A stretch of DNA of 64,000 bases from Methylomagnum ishizawai. Its GTDB lineage: Bacteria > Pseudomonadota > Gammaproteobacteria > Methylococcales > Methylococcaceae. The stretch is taken from positions 392,501 to 456,500 of the forward strand of contig NZ_AP019783.1 of the NCBI RefSeq assembly GCF_019670005.1, in the 5' to 3' direction. Position 1 is the first letter of the stretch. Each line of letters opens with the position of its first letter. A program made the translations under genes and the position numbers. The notes under the pieces were generated by a model. That model was not told the origin of the DNA, ran no database searches, and saw only the letters and a program-made list of their open reading frames with translations. Shown piece by piece: positions 20,720 to 30,875 of the stretch.

Positions 20720-21834
20720 GGCGCGGCGGTGGCGACCTGGTGCAGGCGGATTTGCCTGCGGGTGCGGTCGTTGACCTTGCCCACCAACTGCCCACAGGCC
20801 GCGTCGATATCGTCGCCGCGGGTCTTGCGGGTGGTGGTGATGAGTCCCGCCTGTTGCAGGATTTCGCTGAACCTCTTGAGGTTTTCCGGGGTGGAACAGC
20901 AGTAGTCGGTGCCGGGGAAGGGATTGAACGGGATCAGGTTCACCTTCGAGGGCACATGGCTGAGCAGGCGCACCAGCGCCTTGGCATGGGCCGGGGTGTC
21001 GTTGATGCCATCCAGCATGACGTATTCGAAAGTCACCTTGCGGCGGCCATCCTGGCCGATATAGCGCTTGCAGGCGGCCAGCAATTCCCGGATCGGGTAT
21101 TTGCGGTTGATCGGCACCAGCACATCGCGCAGTTCGTCGTGCGGCGCGTGCAGGGACACGGCGAGGCTGATATCGGTGACTTCGGCCAGCCGGTCCAGCG
21201 CGGGCACCACGCCGGAGGTGCTGAGCGTCACCCGCCGCTTCGATAGCCCATAGGTGAAATCGTCCAGCATCAACGAGATGGCGGACACCACGTTGTTGAA
21301 GTTGAGCAGGGGTTCGCCCATGCCCATCAGCACCACGTTGGTGATGCGGCCTTCGCCCAATTCGCGCTGCGCGGTCCAGACCTGGCCGATGATCTCGGCC
21401 ACGCTCAGATTGCGGTTGAAGCCTTGCTTGGCCGTGGAGCAGAACGAGCATTCCAGGGCGCAGCCGACTTGCGAAGAGACGCACAGGGTGCCGCGGCCTT
21501 CCTCCGGGATGAACACGGTTTCCACCCGGTTCTGGGCGTCGGTTTGCAGCACCCATTTGCAGGTGCCGTCGGCGGATTTCTGCGCCAGGACGATTTCGGG
21601 GGCGCGGATTTCGCAAGTGTCGGCCAACTTGGCGCGGAATACCTTGCTGAGGTTGGTCATCGACGCGAAGTCGTCGACCCCGCGTTGATGGATCCATTGC
21701 AGCAACTGCGAAGCCCGGAACGGTTTCTCGCCGATCCCGGCGCAGAAGGCTTCCATGGCCTTCCGGTCGAGACCGAGCAGGTTGGTGGTTCCGGGTGCTT
21801 CGCCGGGATTAACGGGTGCGGGGGCAGAGTTCAT
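20716..21834 (-). CDS. rlmN: 23S rRNA/tRNA (adenine-C2) methyltransferase RlmN
   Basis: A 372-residue radical SAM enzyme that methylates C2 of A2503 in 23S rRNA and A37 of some tRNAs. The cluster motif CALECSFC supplies Cys125, Cys129 and Cys132; additional Cys118 and a C-terminal Cys in DIDAACGQL fit the methyl-carrier chemistry. The ATG at 21834 ([10 protein letters not shown]...[13 protein letters not shown]) aligns with E. coli RlmN. It overlaps the 3' end of ndk by 26 nt, an unusually long overlap, but later Met codons would cut conserved sequence. Confidence 0.95.
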   Translation of the reverse strand: MNSAPAPVNPGEAPGTTNLLGLDRKAMEAFCAGIGEKPFRASQLLQWIHQRGVDDFASMTNLSKVFRAKLADTCEIRAPEIVLAQKSADGTCKWVLQTDAQNRVETVFIPEEGRGTLCVSSQVGCALECSFCSTAKQGFNRNLSVAEIIGQVWTAQRELGEGRITNVVLMGMGEPLLNFNNVVSAISLMLDDFTYGLSKRRVTLSTSGVVPALDRLAEVTDISLAVSLHAPHDELRDVLVPINRKYPIRELLAACKRYIGQDGRRKVTFEYVMLDGINDTPAHAKALVRLLSHVPSKVNLIPFNPFPGTDYCCSTPENLKRFSEILQQAGLITTTRKTRGDDIDAACGQLVGKVNDRTRRQIRLHQVATAAP

Positions 21835-22240
21835 TCGGCTGGAAGAAGTAAGCGATTTCCTGCGCCGCCGTTTCCGGGCTGTCGGAGCCATGCACGGCGT
21901 TCTCGTCGATGCTGACGGCGAAGTCGGCGCGGATAGTGCCGGGGGCGGCGTCCTTGGGGTTGGTGGCACCCATGATTTCGCGGTTCTTGAGGATGGCGTC
22001 CTCGCCTTCGAGGACTTGGACCATCACCGGGCCGGAGATCATGAAGCCGACCAGATCATTGAAAAAGCCGCGCTCGCGGTGGACGGCGTAGAAGCCCTCG
22101 GCCTGTTCGCGGCTGAGGTGCAGCATCTTGGCCGCCACGATCTTGAGTCCGGCCTGCTCGAAGCGGCTGTAGATCGCGCCGATCACGTTCTTGGCGACAG
22201 CGTCGGGCTTGATGATGGAAATGGTGCGTTCGACCGCCAT
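21809..22240 (-). CDS. ndk: Nucleoside diphosphate kinase
   Basis: A 143-residue NDP kinase. It transfers the gamma phosphate of ATP to nucleoside diphosphates through a phospho-His intermediate; His117 lies in the signature [10 protein letters not shown]. The start ([15 protein letters not shown]) is canonical; an upstream frame adds 16 non-homologous residues. Its 3' end overlaps rlmN by 26 nt. Confidence 0.98.
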   Translation of the reverse strand: MAVERTISIIKPDAVAKNVIGAIYSRFEQAGLKIVAAKMLHLSREQAEGFYAVHRERGFFNDLVGFMISGPVMVQVLEGEDAILKNREIMGATNPKDAAPGTIRADFAVSIDENAVHGSDSPETAAQEIAYFFQPNELCPRTR

Positions 22241-22348
22241 GGAATCTCCTGGGTTCTCTGTTGTGAAGCTGGAAGGCCCGCCCGCCACGAGGCGGGGAAA
22301 AGCTGCGGATTTTACTGGAATTATGTGCGGGAAGTAAGAAAACCCGCG

Positions 22349-22672
22349 TCAGACCGCGAAACTTTCGCCACAGCCGCAGGTGGCCTTGATATTGGGGTTG
22401 TGGAATTTGAAGGCTTCGCTGATGCCTTCGCGGCGGAAATCGATTTCGACGCCGTCCAGGTAGGCGAGGTCGCCTTGTTTGACCACGACCTTGGCCCCGT
22501 GCTGCTCGAACACCGCGTCGTCGGCCTCGACGGCGTCGGCGTAATCGACCACGTAGGCGAAGCCGGTGCAGCCGGCGGGCTTCACGCCCAGCCGGAGCCC
22601 TAGCCCGGCGCCGCGTTTCGCCAATTGCTTGGAGACCTGGGCCGCGGCGGGTTCGGTGAGTATGATGGACAT
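22349..22672 (-). CDS. iscA: A-type iron-sulfur carrier (IscA/ErpA family)
   Basis: A 107-residue HesB/IscA-type protein that carries Fe or Fe-S clusters to apo-targets. The three ligand cysteines are present: Cys35 (AGCTGFAY) and Cys99/Cys101 (TCGCGESF). It follows a NifS-type desulfurase by 80 nt in an iscR-led cluster. IscA and ErpA cannot be separated with certainty from sequence alone. Confidence 0.93.
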   Translation of the reverse strand: MSIILTEPAAAQVSKQLAKRGAGLGLRLGVKPAGCTGFAYVVDYADAVEADDAVFEQHGAKVVVKQGDLAYLDGVEIDFRREGISEAFKFHNPNIKATCGCGESFAV

Positions 22673-22752
22673 GGTGGGGAATCCTCTGGGTGGGGATGGA
22701 ATGTGTCGGGCTGTGTGCTTAGACGGGGGTTCCGCCAGTTTATCACGAGGTT

Positions 22753-23877
<1,125 letters not shown>

Positions 23878-23889
23878 GGTCTTTGGGGA

Positions 23890-24375
23890 TCACATCATGA
23901 GGTCGCGTTGCAGCGGTATGTCCAAGCCGAAGGTGGCGGCTTGCTTGTCCTGGCGTTCGGCGACCTGGCGGACGTTCTTGCGTTGCAGGACATCTTGCAG
24001 GCTGATGGAATCCAAGTATTGGCGGATTTGGTCGCTGAGGCCCATCCACAGATCGTGGGTCAGGCAGGGCTGGCTGTTCTGGCAGTTGCCCTTGCCGCCG
24101 CAGCGGGTGGAATCGATGGTCTCGTCCACGGCGGCGATGATATCGGCGATGCTGATCTGGCCGGCGTCGCGGCTCAGTTGGTAGCCGCCGCCCGGACCCC
24201 GGACGCCCTCCACCATGCCGGCCCGGCGCAGGCGTGCGAACAACTGTTCCAGATAGGACAGCGAGATATGCTGTCGCTTGGCGATGTCGGTCAATGTCAC
24301 CGGCCTTTTTTCGCTATGATAGGCAAGATCAAGCAAGGCGGTGACCGCATAGCGGCCTTTGGTGGTTAAGCGCAC
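23890..24375 (-). CDS. iscR: Rrf2-family Fe-S regulator IscR
   Basis: A 161-residue winged-helix regulator. The [2Fe-2S] ligands Cys92, Cys98 and Cys104, with His107, occupy the same positions as in E. coli IscR. The recognition helix (HISLSYLEQLFARLRRAG) and wing (GVRGPGGGYQLSR) are typical. It would sense cluster status and repress its own operon when holo. A type-1-like IscR site lies about 51 nt upstream (24426-24450), which supports autoregulation. It heads the desulfurase-iscA genes. Confidence 0.97.
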   Translation of the reverse strand: MRLTTKGRYAVTALLDLAYHSEKRPVTLTDIAKRQHISLSYLEQLFARLRRAGMVEGVRGPGGGYQLSRDAGQISIADIIAAVDETIDSTRCGGKGNCQNSQPCLTHDLWMGLSDQIRQYLDSISLQDVLQRKNVRQVAERQDKQAATFGLDIPLQRDLMM

Positions 24376-24425
24376 GGTGTGGCTCCCTGGAATTCACACG
24401 GATAGCATGTAAATTGTAGGGTTAC

Positions 24426-24450
24426 ATATCCTAGCAAAAGAGTCAACTAT
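24426..24450 (-). promoter_or_regulatory. Putative type 1 IscR-binding site
   Basis: Read on the minus strand, the 25-bp element has a left half ATAGTTGACT, a T-rich centre and a right half ending GGATAT. It fits 19 or so of the 25 positions of the E. coli type 1 IscR consensus (ATASYYGACTRWWWYAGTCRRSTAT). It contains TTGACT, usable as a -35 element, as in the E. coli isc promoter. It sits in the 123-bp gap between iscR and the divergent 5-oxoprolinase gene. Confidence 0.7.
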
Positions 24451-24498
24451 TTCGCCCGCCGCCGGGATTTCCCGCCGTTTCCTCCCCCTTCCATTCCT

Positions 24499-27400
24499 AT
24501 GACGACTTGGCAATTCTGGATTGATCGTGGTGGCACCTTCACCGACATCGTGGCCCGCCGTCCCGATGGCGTTTTGCTGACGCATAAGCTGCTGTCCGAC
24601 CATCCCGAGCGCTATGCCGATGCCGCCTTGCAAGGCATCCGCGATATTCTGGGGCTGGCTTCCACCGCGCCCTTGGCGGGGATCGAAGCCGTCAAGATGG
24701 GCACCACGGTCGGCACCAACGCCCTGTTGGAGCGCAAGGGCGAACCCACGGCGCTCGCCATCACCCAAGGCTTCGCCGATGTGTTGCGGATCGGTTATCA
24801 GAACCGGCCCGATATTTTCGCCCTGGACATTCGCCGTCACGCGCCTTTATATGGAAAAGTGGTGGAAATCGAAGGCCGCCACGATGCCGGGGGCCGCGAA
24901 CTCGCGCCGCTGAATCTGGAAGCCGCCGAGCGGGATTTGCGTGCCGCCTACGACGCGGGCTACCGCGCCCTGGCCGTGGTGCTGATGCACGCTTGGCGGG
25001 TGCCCGATCACGAACTGGCGCTCGAAGCCCTGGCCCGCCGCATCGGGTTCACCCAGGTTTCGCTGTCGCATCGGGTTAGTCCGGGGCTGAGGCTGGTCGG
25101 GCGCGGCGATACCACGGTGGTGGATGCTTATTTATCGCCGGTGCTGCGCCGCTATGTCGAGCGGGTAACGGGTGGCTTGGTCGGCGGCGATGCCGCGCCC
25201 CGGTTGTTGTTCATGCAATCGAACGGCGGCTTGGTCGAGTCCGGGCATTTCCAAGGCAAGGACAGCATTTTGTCGGGTCCGGCGGGCGGCATCGTCGGGG
25301 CGGTGGCGACGGCGGGGGCGGCGGGTTTCGGCAAGATCGTCACCTTCGACATGGGCGGCACTTCCACCGATGTGGCCCATTATGCCGGTGAATTGGAACG
25401 CGCCCTGGAAACCGAACTGGCCGGGGCGCGGCTGCGCGTGCCCATCCTGCATATCCATACGGTGGCGGCGGGGGGCGGTTCCATCCTAAGTTATGACGGG
25501 CTGAGTTTCCGGGTGGGACCGGAATCCGCCGGGGCCAATCCCGGCCCGGCCTGTTACCGGCGCGGCGGGCCGTTGTGCGTGACTGATGCCAATGTCAGGT
25601 TGGGCAAGCTCCGCCCGGAATTCTTCCCCCAGGTGTTCGGCCCCGCGGGCGATTTGCCCTTGGATGTCGCCAGCGTCGAGCGCGGTTTCGCCGAATTGGC
25701 GGCGGCGGTACAGGCCGCGACGGGCCGGGACGCGACGCCGGAAGCGGTGGCCGAGGGTTTCATCGAAGTCGCCGCCACCAATATGGCCGCCGCCATCAAG
25801 CGGATTTCGGTGCAGCGCGGCTACGATCTGGCCGATTACACCCTGTGCTGTTTCGGCGCGGCGGGCGGTCAGCACGCTTGCCGGGTGGCGGATCGCTTGG
25901 GCATCGCCCGGATTTTGCTGCATCCCCTGGCCGGGGTGTTGTCGGCCTATGGCATGGGCTTGGCCGATTACCGGGTTTTGAAGGAGCAAGCCGTGGTGGC
26001 GGTATTGGACGAGGCTTTGATGGAGCGCTTGGCGGCCCTGCTCGCCGACCTCGAAAGCGCCGGGCGGCGGGAATTGGCCGGGCAAGCCGTCGCGCCGGAA
26101 CGGATCCAGGCCCGGCCCCGGCTGATGTTGCGCTACGAAGGCACGGAGACCACGTTCCCGGTGGCTTTCGGCGAACTGGCCGGGCTGGAACAGGATTTCG
26201 AGGCGCAGCACCGGCAGCGCTTCGGCTTTGTCTACCCGGACAAGCGCTTGCTGGTCGAAACCGCCGTGGTGGAAGTCATCGGTTTGAATCCGCGCCCGGA
26301 TAGCGTGGTCGCCTTGCCCGCAGCGGGTTCTTCCCCGCCCGCGCCCATCGCCCGTGTGCCCATGTATTCCGGCGACCGCCACCACGATACGCCGGTGTTC
26401 CGGCGCGAGCATTTAGCGGCGGGCACCCGGCTGATCGGCCCGGTCCTCTTGATCGAGTCGACCGCCACCACGGTCATCGAACCGGGCTGGTGCGGGGAAA
26501 TCACCTCGCGCGGCGATTTGGTCCTGACCCGCGCCGTGGCCTTGGCGCAGGAATCCGCCGGGGACGCCGGGGTCGATCCGGCCCGGCTGGAAATCTTCAA
26601 CCGCCAGTTCATGTCCATCGCCGAGGAAATGGGCTACACCCTGCAAAACACCGCCCATTCGGTGAACATCAAGGAACGGCTGGATTTTTCCTGCGCCCTG
26701 TTCGATGGCGCGGGCGATTTGGTGGCGAACGCGCCGCATATCCCGGTGCATCTCGGTTCCATGGGCGGCAGCGTGCGGGCCTTGATCGAAAACCACGGCC
26801 ACGAACTGCGCCCCGGCGAGGCTTGGCTCCTCAATTCGCCCTACCACGGCGGCACCCATCTCCCCGATATCACCGTCGTCACCCCGCTGTTCGACGAAGC
26901 GGGCCGCTCCATCCTGTTCTATCTGGCCTCGCGTGGCCATCACGCCGATGTGGGCGGCAGCACGCCGGGTTCCATGCCGCCTTTTTCCCGGAGCATCGAC
27001 CAGGAAGGCGCGTTGAGTCCGGGCCTCAGGCTCGTCGAAGCCGGGCGGATGCGCGAGGACGCCGTGCGGGCTTGGCTGGCCGATGGCCCTTATCCCGCCC
27101 GCAACCCGGAACAAAACCTCGCCGACCTCCGCGCCCAGGTCGCCGCCAATGCCAAAGGGGCCGAGGGTTTGCGGCGCTTGATCGGGCGCTATTCATTGCC
27201 CACGGTGCGGGCCTACATGGGCCATGTGCAGGACCATGCCGAAGCGGCGGTGCGGCGGGCCATCGAGCGGCTGACCGATGGCGAATTCGCGGTCGAGATG
27301 GATTCGGGGGCGGTGATCCGGGTGGCGGTCGCTATCGACCGGGAACGGCGGGCGGCGCGGATCGATTTCACCGGCACCTCGCCCCAACAGCCCGACAACC

Positions 27401-28119
27401 TCAACGCGCCCGCCGCCGTGTGCCAAGCCGCCGTGCTGTATGTGTTCCGCACCCTGGTCCGCGAGGATATCCCGCTCAACGCCGGTTGCCTGCGTCCCTT
27501 GGAAATCATCATCCCTGCGGGGTCCTTGCTGAATCCGCGCCCGCCCGCCGCCGTGGCCGCGGGCAATGTCGAGACTTCCCAGCAGATTTGCGACGCGCTG
27601 TACGGGGCTTTGGGCGTGCTGGCGGCCTCGCAGGGCGGCATGAACAACTTCACCTTCGGCAACGCCCGCCACCAGTATTACGAGACCGTGTGCGGCGGGG
27701 CGGGCGCGGGCCGGGGTTTCGACGGCGCGGATGCCGTGCAGACCCATATGACCAATTCCCGTATCACCGACCCCGAAATGCTGGAATGGCGCTTCCCGGT
27801 GCGGCTGGAAAGCTTCGCCATCCGCCGGGGCAGCGGTGGCGCGGGGACTTGGCGCGGCGGCGATGGCGTGGCGCGCCGCATTAGGTTCCTGGAACCCATG
27901 ACCGCCGCCATCTTGTCGGGACGCCGCCATCACGCGCCGTTCGGGCTCAAGGGCGGGGCGGCGGGTGCCAAGGGATGCAATAACGTGGTGCGCCAGGATG
28001 GCACCGTCGAGGCACTGGATTTCCGGGCCGAGGTGGCGATGGCGGCGGGCGATGTGTTCGTGGTCGAAACGCCGGGCGGTGGAGGCTATGGCCCTGCGGA
28101 CACCGGGCCTGGGCCGTGA
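24499..28119 (+). CDS. 5-oxoprolinase / hydantoinase, HyuA-HyuB fusion
   Basis: A 1206-residue fusion. The N-terminal HyuA half (about 1-690) starts [13 protein letters not shown] and has the ATP-binding [11 protein letters not shown]. The C-terminal HyuB half (about 700-1200) starts at [19 protein letters not shown] and contains [21 protein letters not shown] and the glycine-rich end [10 protein letters not shown]. Bacterial proteins of this length and order hydrolyse 5-oxo-L-proline to glutamate with ATP. That fits the glutamate dehydrogenase elsewhere in the window, although a related N-substituted hydantoin substrate is possible. The stop overlaps the next gene's GTG start by 4 nt. Confidence 0.92.
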   Translation: MTTWQFWIDRGGTFTDIVARRPDGVLLTHKLLSDHPERYADAALQGIRDILGLASTAPLAGIEAVKMGTTVGTNALLERKGEPTALAITQGFADVLRIGYQNRPDIFALDIRRHAPLYGKVVEIEGRHDAGGRELAPLNLEAAERDLRAAYDAGYRALAVVLMHAWRVPDHELALEALARRIGFTQVSLSHRVSPGLRLVGRGDTTVVDAYLSPVLRRYVERVTGGLVGGDAAPRLLFMQSNGGLVESGHFQGKDSILSGPAGGIVGAVATAGAAGFGKIVTFDMGGTSTDVAHYAGELERALETELAGARLRVPILHIHTVAAGGGSILSYDGLSFRVGPESAGANPGPACYRRGGPLCVTDANVRLGKLRPEFFPQVFGPAGDLPLDVASVERGFAELAAAVQAATGRDATPEAVAEGFIEVAATNMAAAIKRISVQRGYDLADYTLCCFGAAGGQHACRVADRLGIARILLHPLAGVLSAYGMGLADYRVLKEQAVVAVLDEALMERLAALLADLESAGRRELAGQAVAPERIQARPRLMLRYEGTETTFPVAFGELAGLEQDFEAQHRQRFGFVYPDKRLLVETAVVEVIGLNPRPDSVVALPAAGSSPPAPIARVPMYSGDRHHDTPVFRREHLAAGTRLIGPVLLIESTATTVIEPGWCGEITSRGDLVLTRAVALAQESAGDAGVDPARLEIFNRQFMSIAEEMGYTLQNTAHSVNIKERLDFSCALFDGAGDLVANAPHIPVHLGSMGGSVRALIENHGHELRPGEAWLLNSPYHGGTHLPDITVVTPLFDEAGRSILFYLASRGHHADVGGSTPGSMPPFSRSIDQEGALSPGLRLVEAGRMREDAVRAWLADGPYPARNPEQNLADLRAQVAANAKGAEGLRRLIGRYSLPTVRAYMGHVQDHAEAAVRRAIERLTDGEFAVEMDSGAVIRVAVAIDRERRAARIDFTGTSPQQPDNLNAPAAVCQAAVLYVFRTLVREDIPLNAGCLRPLEIIIPAGSLLNPRPPAAVAAGNVETSQQICDALYGALGVLAASQGGMNNFTFGNARHQYYETVCGGAGAGRGFDGADAVQTHMTNSRITDPEMLEWRFPVRLESFAIRRGSGGAGTWRGGDGVARRIRFLEPMTAAILSGRRHHAPFGLKGGAAGAKGCNNVVRQDGTVEALDFRAEVAMAAGDVFVVETPGGGGYGPADTGPGP

Positions 28120-29255
28120 ACACAAATAGCGCGATCCTGGTCGCGGCGGTGCGCAACGAAGGGCCGTGGCTGCTGGAATGGATCCTCTACCACAAGCTCA
28201 TCGGCTTCGATGACATCTTGATTTTTTCCAACGACAACGACGACCACGGCGATATCCTGCTCGACCGGCTCGCCGCCTTGGGTTTGATCCGGCATGTTTC
28301 CACCACCGACCATATCCCCGAGGACCAATCGCCCCAGGAATTCGCCTACCAATCGGCCATGCGTTCCGATTATGTCCGCTCGTTCCGCTGGGTATGCGTG
28401 TTGGATGCCGATGAATTCCTGTGTTTCAAGCGCCATGCGCGGCTACCCGATTTTTTGAGGGACCATGAGTGGTGTTCGGTGATTTATATCAACTGGTTTC
28501 TTATGGGTTCCGGCCATCGCTTCCGGCGCGGGCCGGAACCGGTGATCCAGCGTTTCACCAAGGGTATCGCCAACCCGTTTATAAAAACCCTCGCCAAAAC
28601 CCAGGTCATTGCGGGCTGGAAAGACCCCCATCTACCCGAACTCCGGGTGGAAAATACCGTATTTACCCGGCAGGTTCCCGCCCATGGAAATTCCGGGGAG
28701 GCCGCGCCCCATTATATTTACCAGCCGGATAGGGCCATCGTCCAGGTGAATCATTATGTGGTGAAATCCCTGGAGGAATTCCTGATTAAGCGGGGACGCG
28801 CTAGGGGGGCTGCCAGTATCGGCGGTATCCGGCGCGGGGCGGTGGAATCCCAGCGCGATCTCCTGTTTTTCGTCGCCCATGATTGGAACGGCATCGAGGA
28901 TACCACGCTGGCCGGGCGCTACGGCACCTTGGTGGGCGAAGCCATGCGTGGATTCGTGGAGCGATTCCAAATCGGCGACATACTGCGCGGCATCGAAACC
29001 CGGTATGTCGAAAAAGTCCGGCAGGCCATCGCCGCCGCCGGAATCGATCCTGGGATACCCTGTGGCCAAACCTCGCCATCCGCCTTGATCCTCAAGCGGG
29101 AATTGGGCGATCAAGTGGACGATGGGTTATTGGCCTGCTTCGACGGCGACTGGTATCTCCGGCGCTATCCAGATGTCGCGGCGGCTTATATCCATCCCCT
29201 ATTGCATTATGTGCTATATGGTCGCCAGGAAGGCCGTGAATGGCGGTCCTTATAA
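28116..29255 (+). CDS. Glycosyltransferase family 2/92-like protein
   Basis: A 379-residue putative glycosyltransferase. The N-terminus ([20 protein letters not shown]) and the metal-binding VLDADEF match the Glyco_tranf_2_4 / GT92-type fold (residues about 5-270). A C-terminal segment (about 340-379: [20 protein letters not shown], then [13 protein letters not shown]) is a short module often appended to polysaccharide glycosyltransferases. It starts with GTG in a GTGA overlap with the 5-oxoprolinase gene. No polysaccharide cluster is visible nearby. Acceptor and donor unknown. Confidence 0.8.
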   Translation: MNTNSAILVAAVRNEGPWLLEWILYHKLIGFDDILIFSNDNDDHGDILLDRLAALGLIRHVSTTDHIPEDQSPQEFAYQSAMRSDYVRSFRWVCVLDADEFLCFKRHARLPDFLRDHEWCSVIYINWFLMGSGHRFRRGPEPVIQRFTKGIANPFIKTLAKTQVIAGWKDPHLPELRVENTVFTRQVPAHGNSGEAAPHYIYQPDRAIVQVNHYVVKSLEEFLIKRGRARGAASIGGIRRGAVESQRDLLFFVAHDWNGIEDTTLAGRYGTLVGEAMRGFVERFQIGDILRGIETRYVEKVRQAIAAAGIDPGIPCGQTSPSALILKRELGDQVDDGLLACFDGDWYLRRYPDVAAAYIHPLLHYVLYGRQEGREWRSL

Positions 29256-29272
29256 TCGACGGGAGCGATGTC

Positions 29273-29872
29273 ATGCGAAGAGTTTGCGTTTTCTGCGGCT
29301 CCCGGTCGGGGGCGCGGCCCGGATACCAGGAAATGGCCGGACAACTGGGCCGCCTACTGGCCGGGCGCGGCGTGGAACTGGTCTATGGCGGCGGCAATAT
29401 CGGCCTGATGGGCGTGGTGGCGGATGCCTGCCTCGCGGCGGGCGGCGGCGTGATCGGGGTGATCCCCCGGTCCCTGGTCGGGCGCGAGGTCGCGGGCCGG
29501 GCGGTGGAACATGTCGGCCTGACCCGGCTGGAAGTGGTGGATTCCATGCACGCCCGCAAGGCGCGGATGGCGGAATTGGCCGAGGGTTTCATCGCCTTGC
29601 CCGGCGGCTTCGGCACCTTCGAGGAATTGTTCGAAATCCTCACCTGGGCGCAGCTCGGATTCCACCGGAAGCCCGTCGGCCTGCTGAACGTGGCGGACTA
29701 TTACCGGCCCTTGCTGGCGCTGTGCGACCAGGCGGTGGCGGAGGATTTCCTCCGCGCCGATGACCGGGGCTTGTTGCTGGACCGGGCCGAGCCTTCGGCC
29801 TTGCTCGAAGCCCTGGCGGCGTACCGGCCCGTGGCGGTGGAGCCGTGGCTACACGAGGAGCGGGAGCTATGA
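29273..29872 (+). CDS. LOG family protein (cytokinin riboside 5'-monophosphate phosphoribohydrolase-like)
   Basis: A 199-residue Lonely-Guy family protein. Motifs are [10 protein letters not shown] (39-48), MHARK (92-96) and PGGFGTFEE (110-118), which form the nucleotide phosphoribohydrolase active site. Family members cleave nucleoside 5'-monophosphates to free base and ribose 5-phosphate. The ATG at 29273 has GGGAG 7 nt upstream; an ATG at 29240 overlaps the previous gene. The 3' end overlaps the convergent gmk gene by 6 nt. Confidence 0.9.
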   Translation: MRRVCVFCGSRSGARPGYQEMAGQLGRLLAGRGVELVYGGGNIGLMGVVADACLAAGGGVIGVIPRSLVGREVAGRAVEHVGLTRLEVVDSMHARKARMAELAEGFIALPGGFGTFEELFEILTWAQLGFHRKPVGLLNVADYYRPLLALCDQAVAEDFLRADDRGLLLDRAEPSALLEALAAYRPVAVEPWLHEEREL

Positions 29873-30487
29873 AGCCTTCAGCAAGTCGGCGATCAAGCCC
29901 CGGTGCTTCTCGGCCTGTCGCGCCCTCCGCATCCGGTGGGCGATGACGATGGCGCGTAGTTCCCGCAAGGCCACGGCGAAATCGTCGTTCACCACCAGAT
30001 AATCGTATTCCCCATAGTGGGACATTTCGGAAATCGCGTCGCCCATCCGGCGGGCGATGGTGGCGGGATCGTCCTGGCCGCGCCCGGTGAGGCGCTGTTC
30101 CAAGGCCGCGAGCGACGGCGGCAGGATGAAGACCGAGACGCTGTCCGGCAGCAGGGTCCGCACCTGCCGGGCGCCTTGCCAATCGATTTCCAGCAACACA
30201 TCCCCGCCTTGCTCCAAGGCCGCTTCCACCGTGGCGCGGGCCGTGCCGTAATGGTTGTCGAACACGCGGGCATGTTCCAGGAATTCACCCGCCGCGATCA
30301 TGCGCTCGAATTCGGCCCGCTCCACGAAGCGATAATCCCGCCCGTCCTTCTCGCCGGGCCGCGGTGCCCGCGTGGTGTGCGATACCGAGACGGTGAAGCC
30401 GTCCATCCCCTTGCGCAGCGCCTTCACCAAGCTGGTTTTGCCCGCCCCCGAAGGCGCGGATACCACGAACAGCGTACCCTTGCACAT
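29867..30487 (-). CDS. gmk: Guanylate kinase
   Basis: A 206-residue enzyme that phosphorylates GMP to GDP with ATP. P-loop [13 protein letters not shown]-binding [17 protein letters not shown] and [10 protein letters not shown] are present. The ATG at 30487 gives [14 protein letters not shown], matching E. coli Gmk; an ATG two codons upstream (30493) is equally possible. rpoZ does not follow. The gene is convergent with the LOG gene. A terminator-like hairpin lies upstream (30564-30610). Confidence 0.96.
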   Translation of the reverse strand: MCKGTLFVVSAPSGAGKTSLVKALRKGMDGFTVSVSHTTRAPRPGEKDGRDYRFVERAEFERMIAAGEFLEHARVFDNHYGTARATVEAALEQGGDVLLEIDWQGARQVRTLLPDSVSVFILPPSLAALEQRLTGRGQDDPATIARRMGDAISEMSHYGEYDYLVVNDDFAVALRELRAIVIAHRMRRARQAEKHRGLIADLLKAS

Positions 30488-30828
30488 TGCCATACCCGTA
30501 TCTTGTGGATTGTGAAGGTTGCGGATTATCGCATAGCGGGGCGGTGCCGCCGTGGGGGAAGGGAAAAAGCCCGGCTTAACGAGGGATGTGGGGGGAGGGG
30601 TTAAGCCGGGACGACGGGAGCGTCTGTCCGTCAAAAAACATGGCCCGCGACTCCAAGCAAAGATGGTGCCAGCATCACGGAGCAAAGCGGGGCCGGAAAT
30701 TCAAGGGCTTGGCGTGTCGTCTCCGTGGATGGGGCCGGGATCGGCGTATATCCACCTGGGTGTTGGTGCATAGGCCCCGTATGACAGCGGGCTTGCGGTA
30801 TCCCGGATTCTTCCGTAAGCTGGATTTA
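30488..30828. other. Intergenic region between gmk and znuD
   Basis: No protein gene is supported in this stretch between divergent genes; a possible plus-strand ORF from 30586 has no recognisable homology or ribosome-binding site. It holds a strong inverted repeat at 30570-30610 and, at its right end, the Zur-like box. The part 30611-30780 has no identified function. Confidence 0.5.
30564..30610 (-). terminator. Intrinsic-terminator-like hairpin upstream of gmk
   Basis: An 11-bp perfect inverted repeat (CCCGGCTTAAC / GTTAAGCCGGG) encloses a 19-nt loop. On the minus strand it is followed by CTTTTTCCC, the form of an intrinsic terminator. It is about 80 nt upstream of the gmk start and no minus-strand gene precedes it, so it may be a leader attenuator or the 3' end of a small RNA. 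Confidence 0.55.
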
Positions 30829-30843
30829 TGTGATGTTATCACA
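30829..30843 (+). promoter_or_regulatory. Putative Zur box upstream of znuD operon
   Basis: The dyad TGTGAT-GTT-ATCACA (perfect 6-bp arms) lies 33 nt before the znuD start. Proteobacterial Zur sites are AT-rich dyads of the GTTATNNNATAAC type, and all following genes belong to families known from Zur regulons. A CRP site is unlikely because TGTGA and TCACA are 5, not 6, nt apart. Confidence 0.65.
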
Positions 30844-30875
30844 ATGCCTCCAGCCGCCTACGGAAGACCGCCATC

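Noticed and set aside
30829-30843. CRP site at the znuD promoter
   Set aside because: TGTGA and TCACA are separated by 5 nt, not the 6 needed for CRP, and the downstream genes are zinc-related, so a Zur box fits better.
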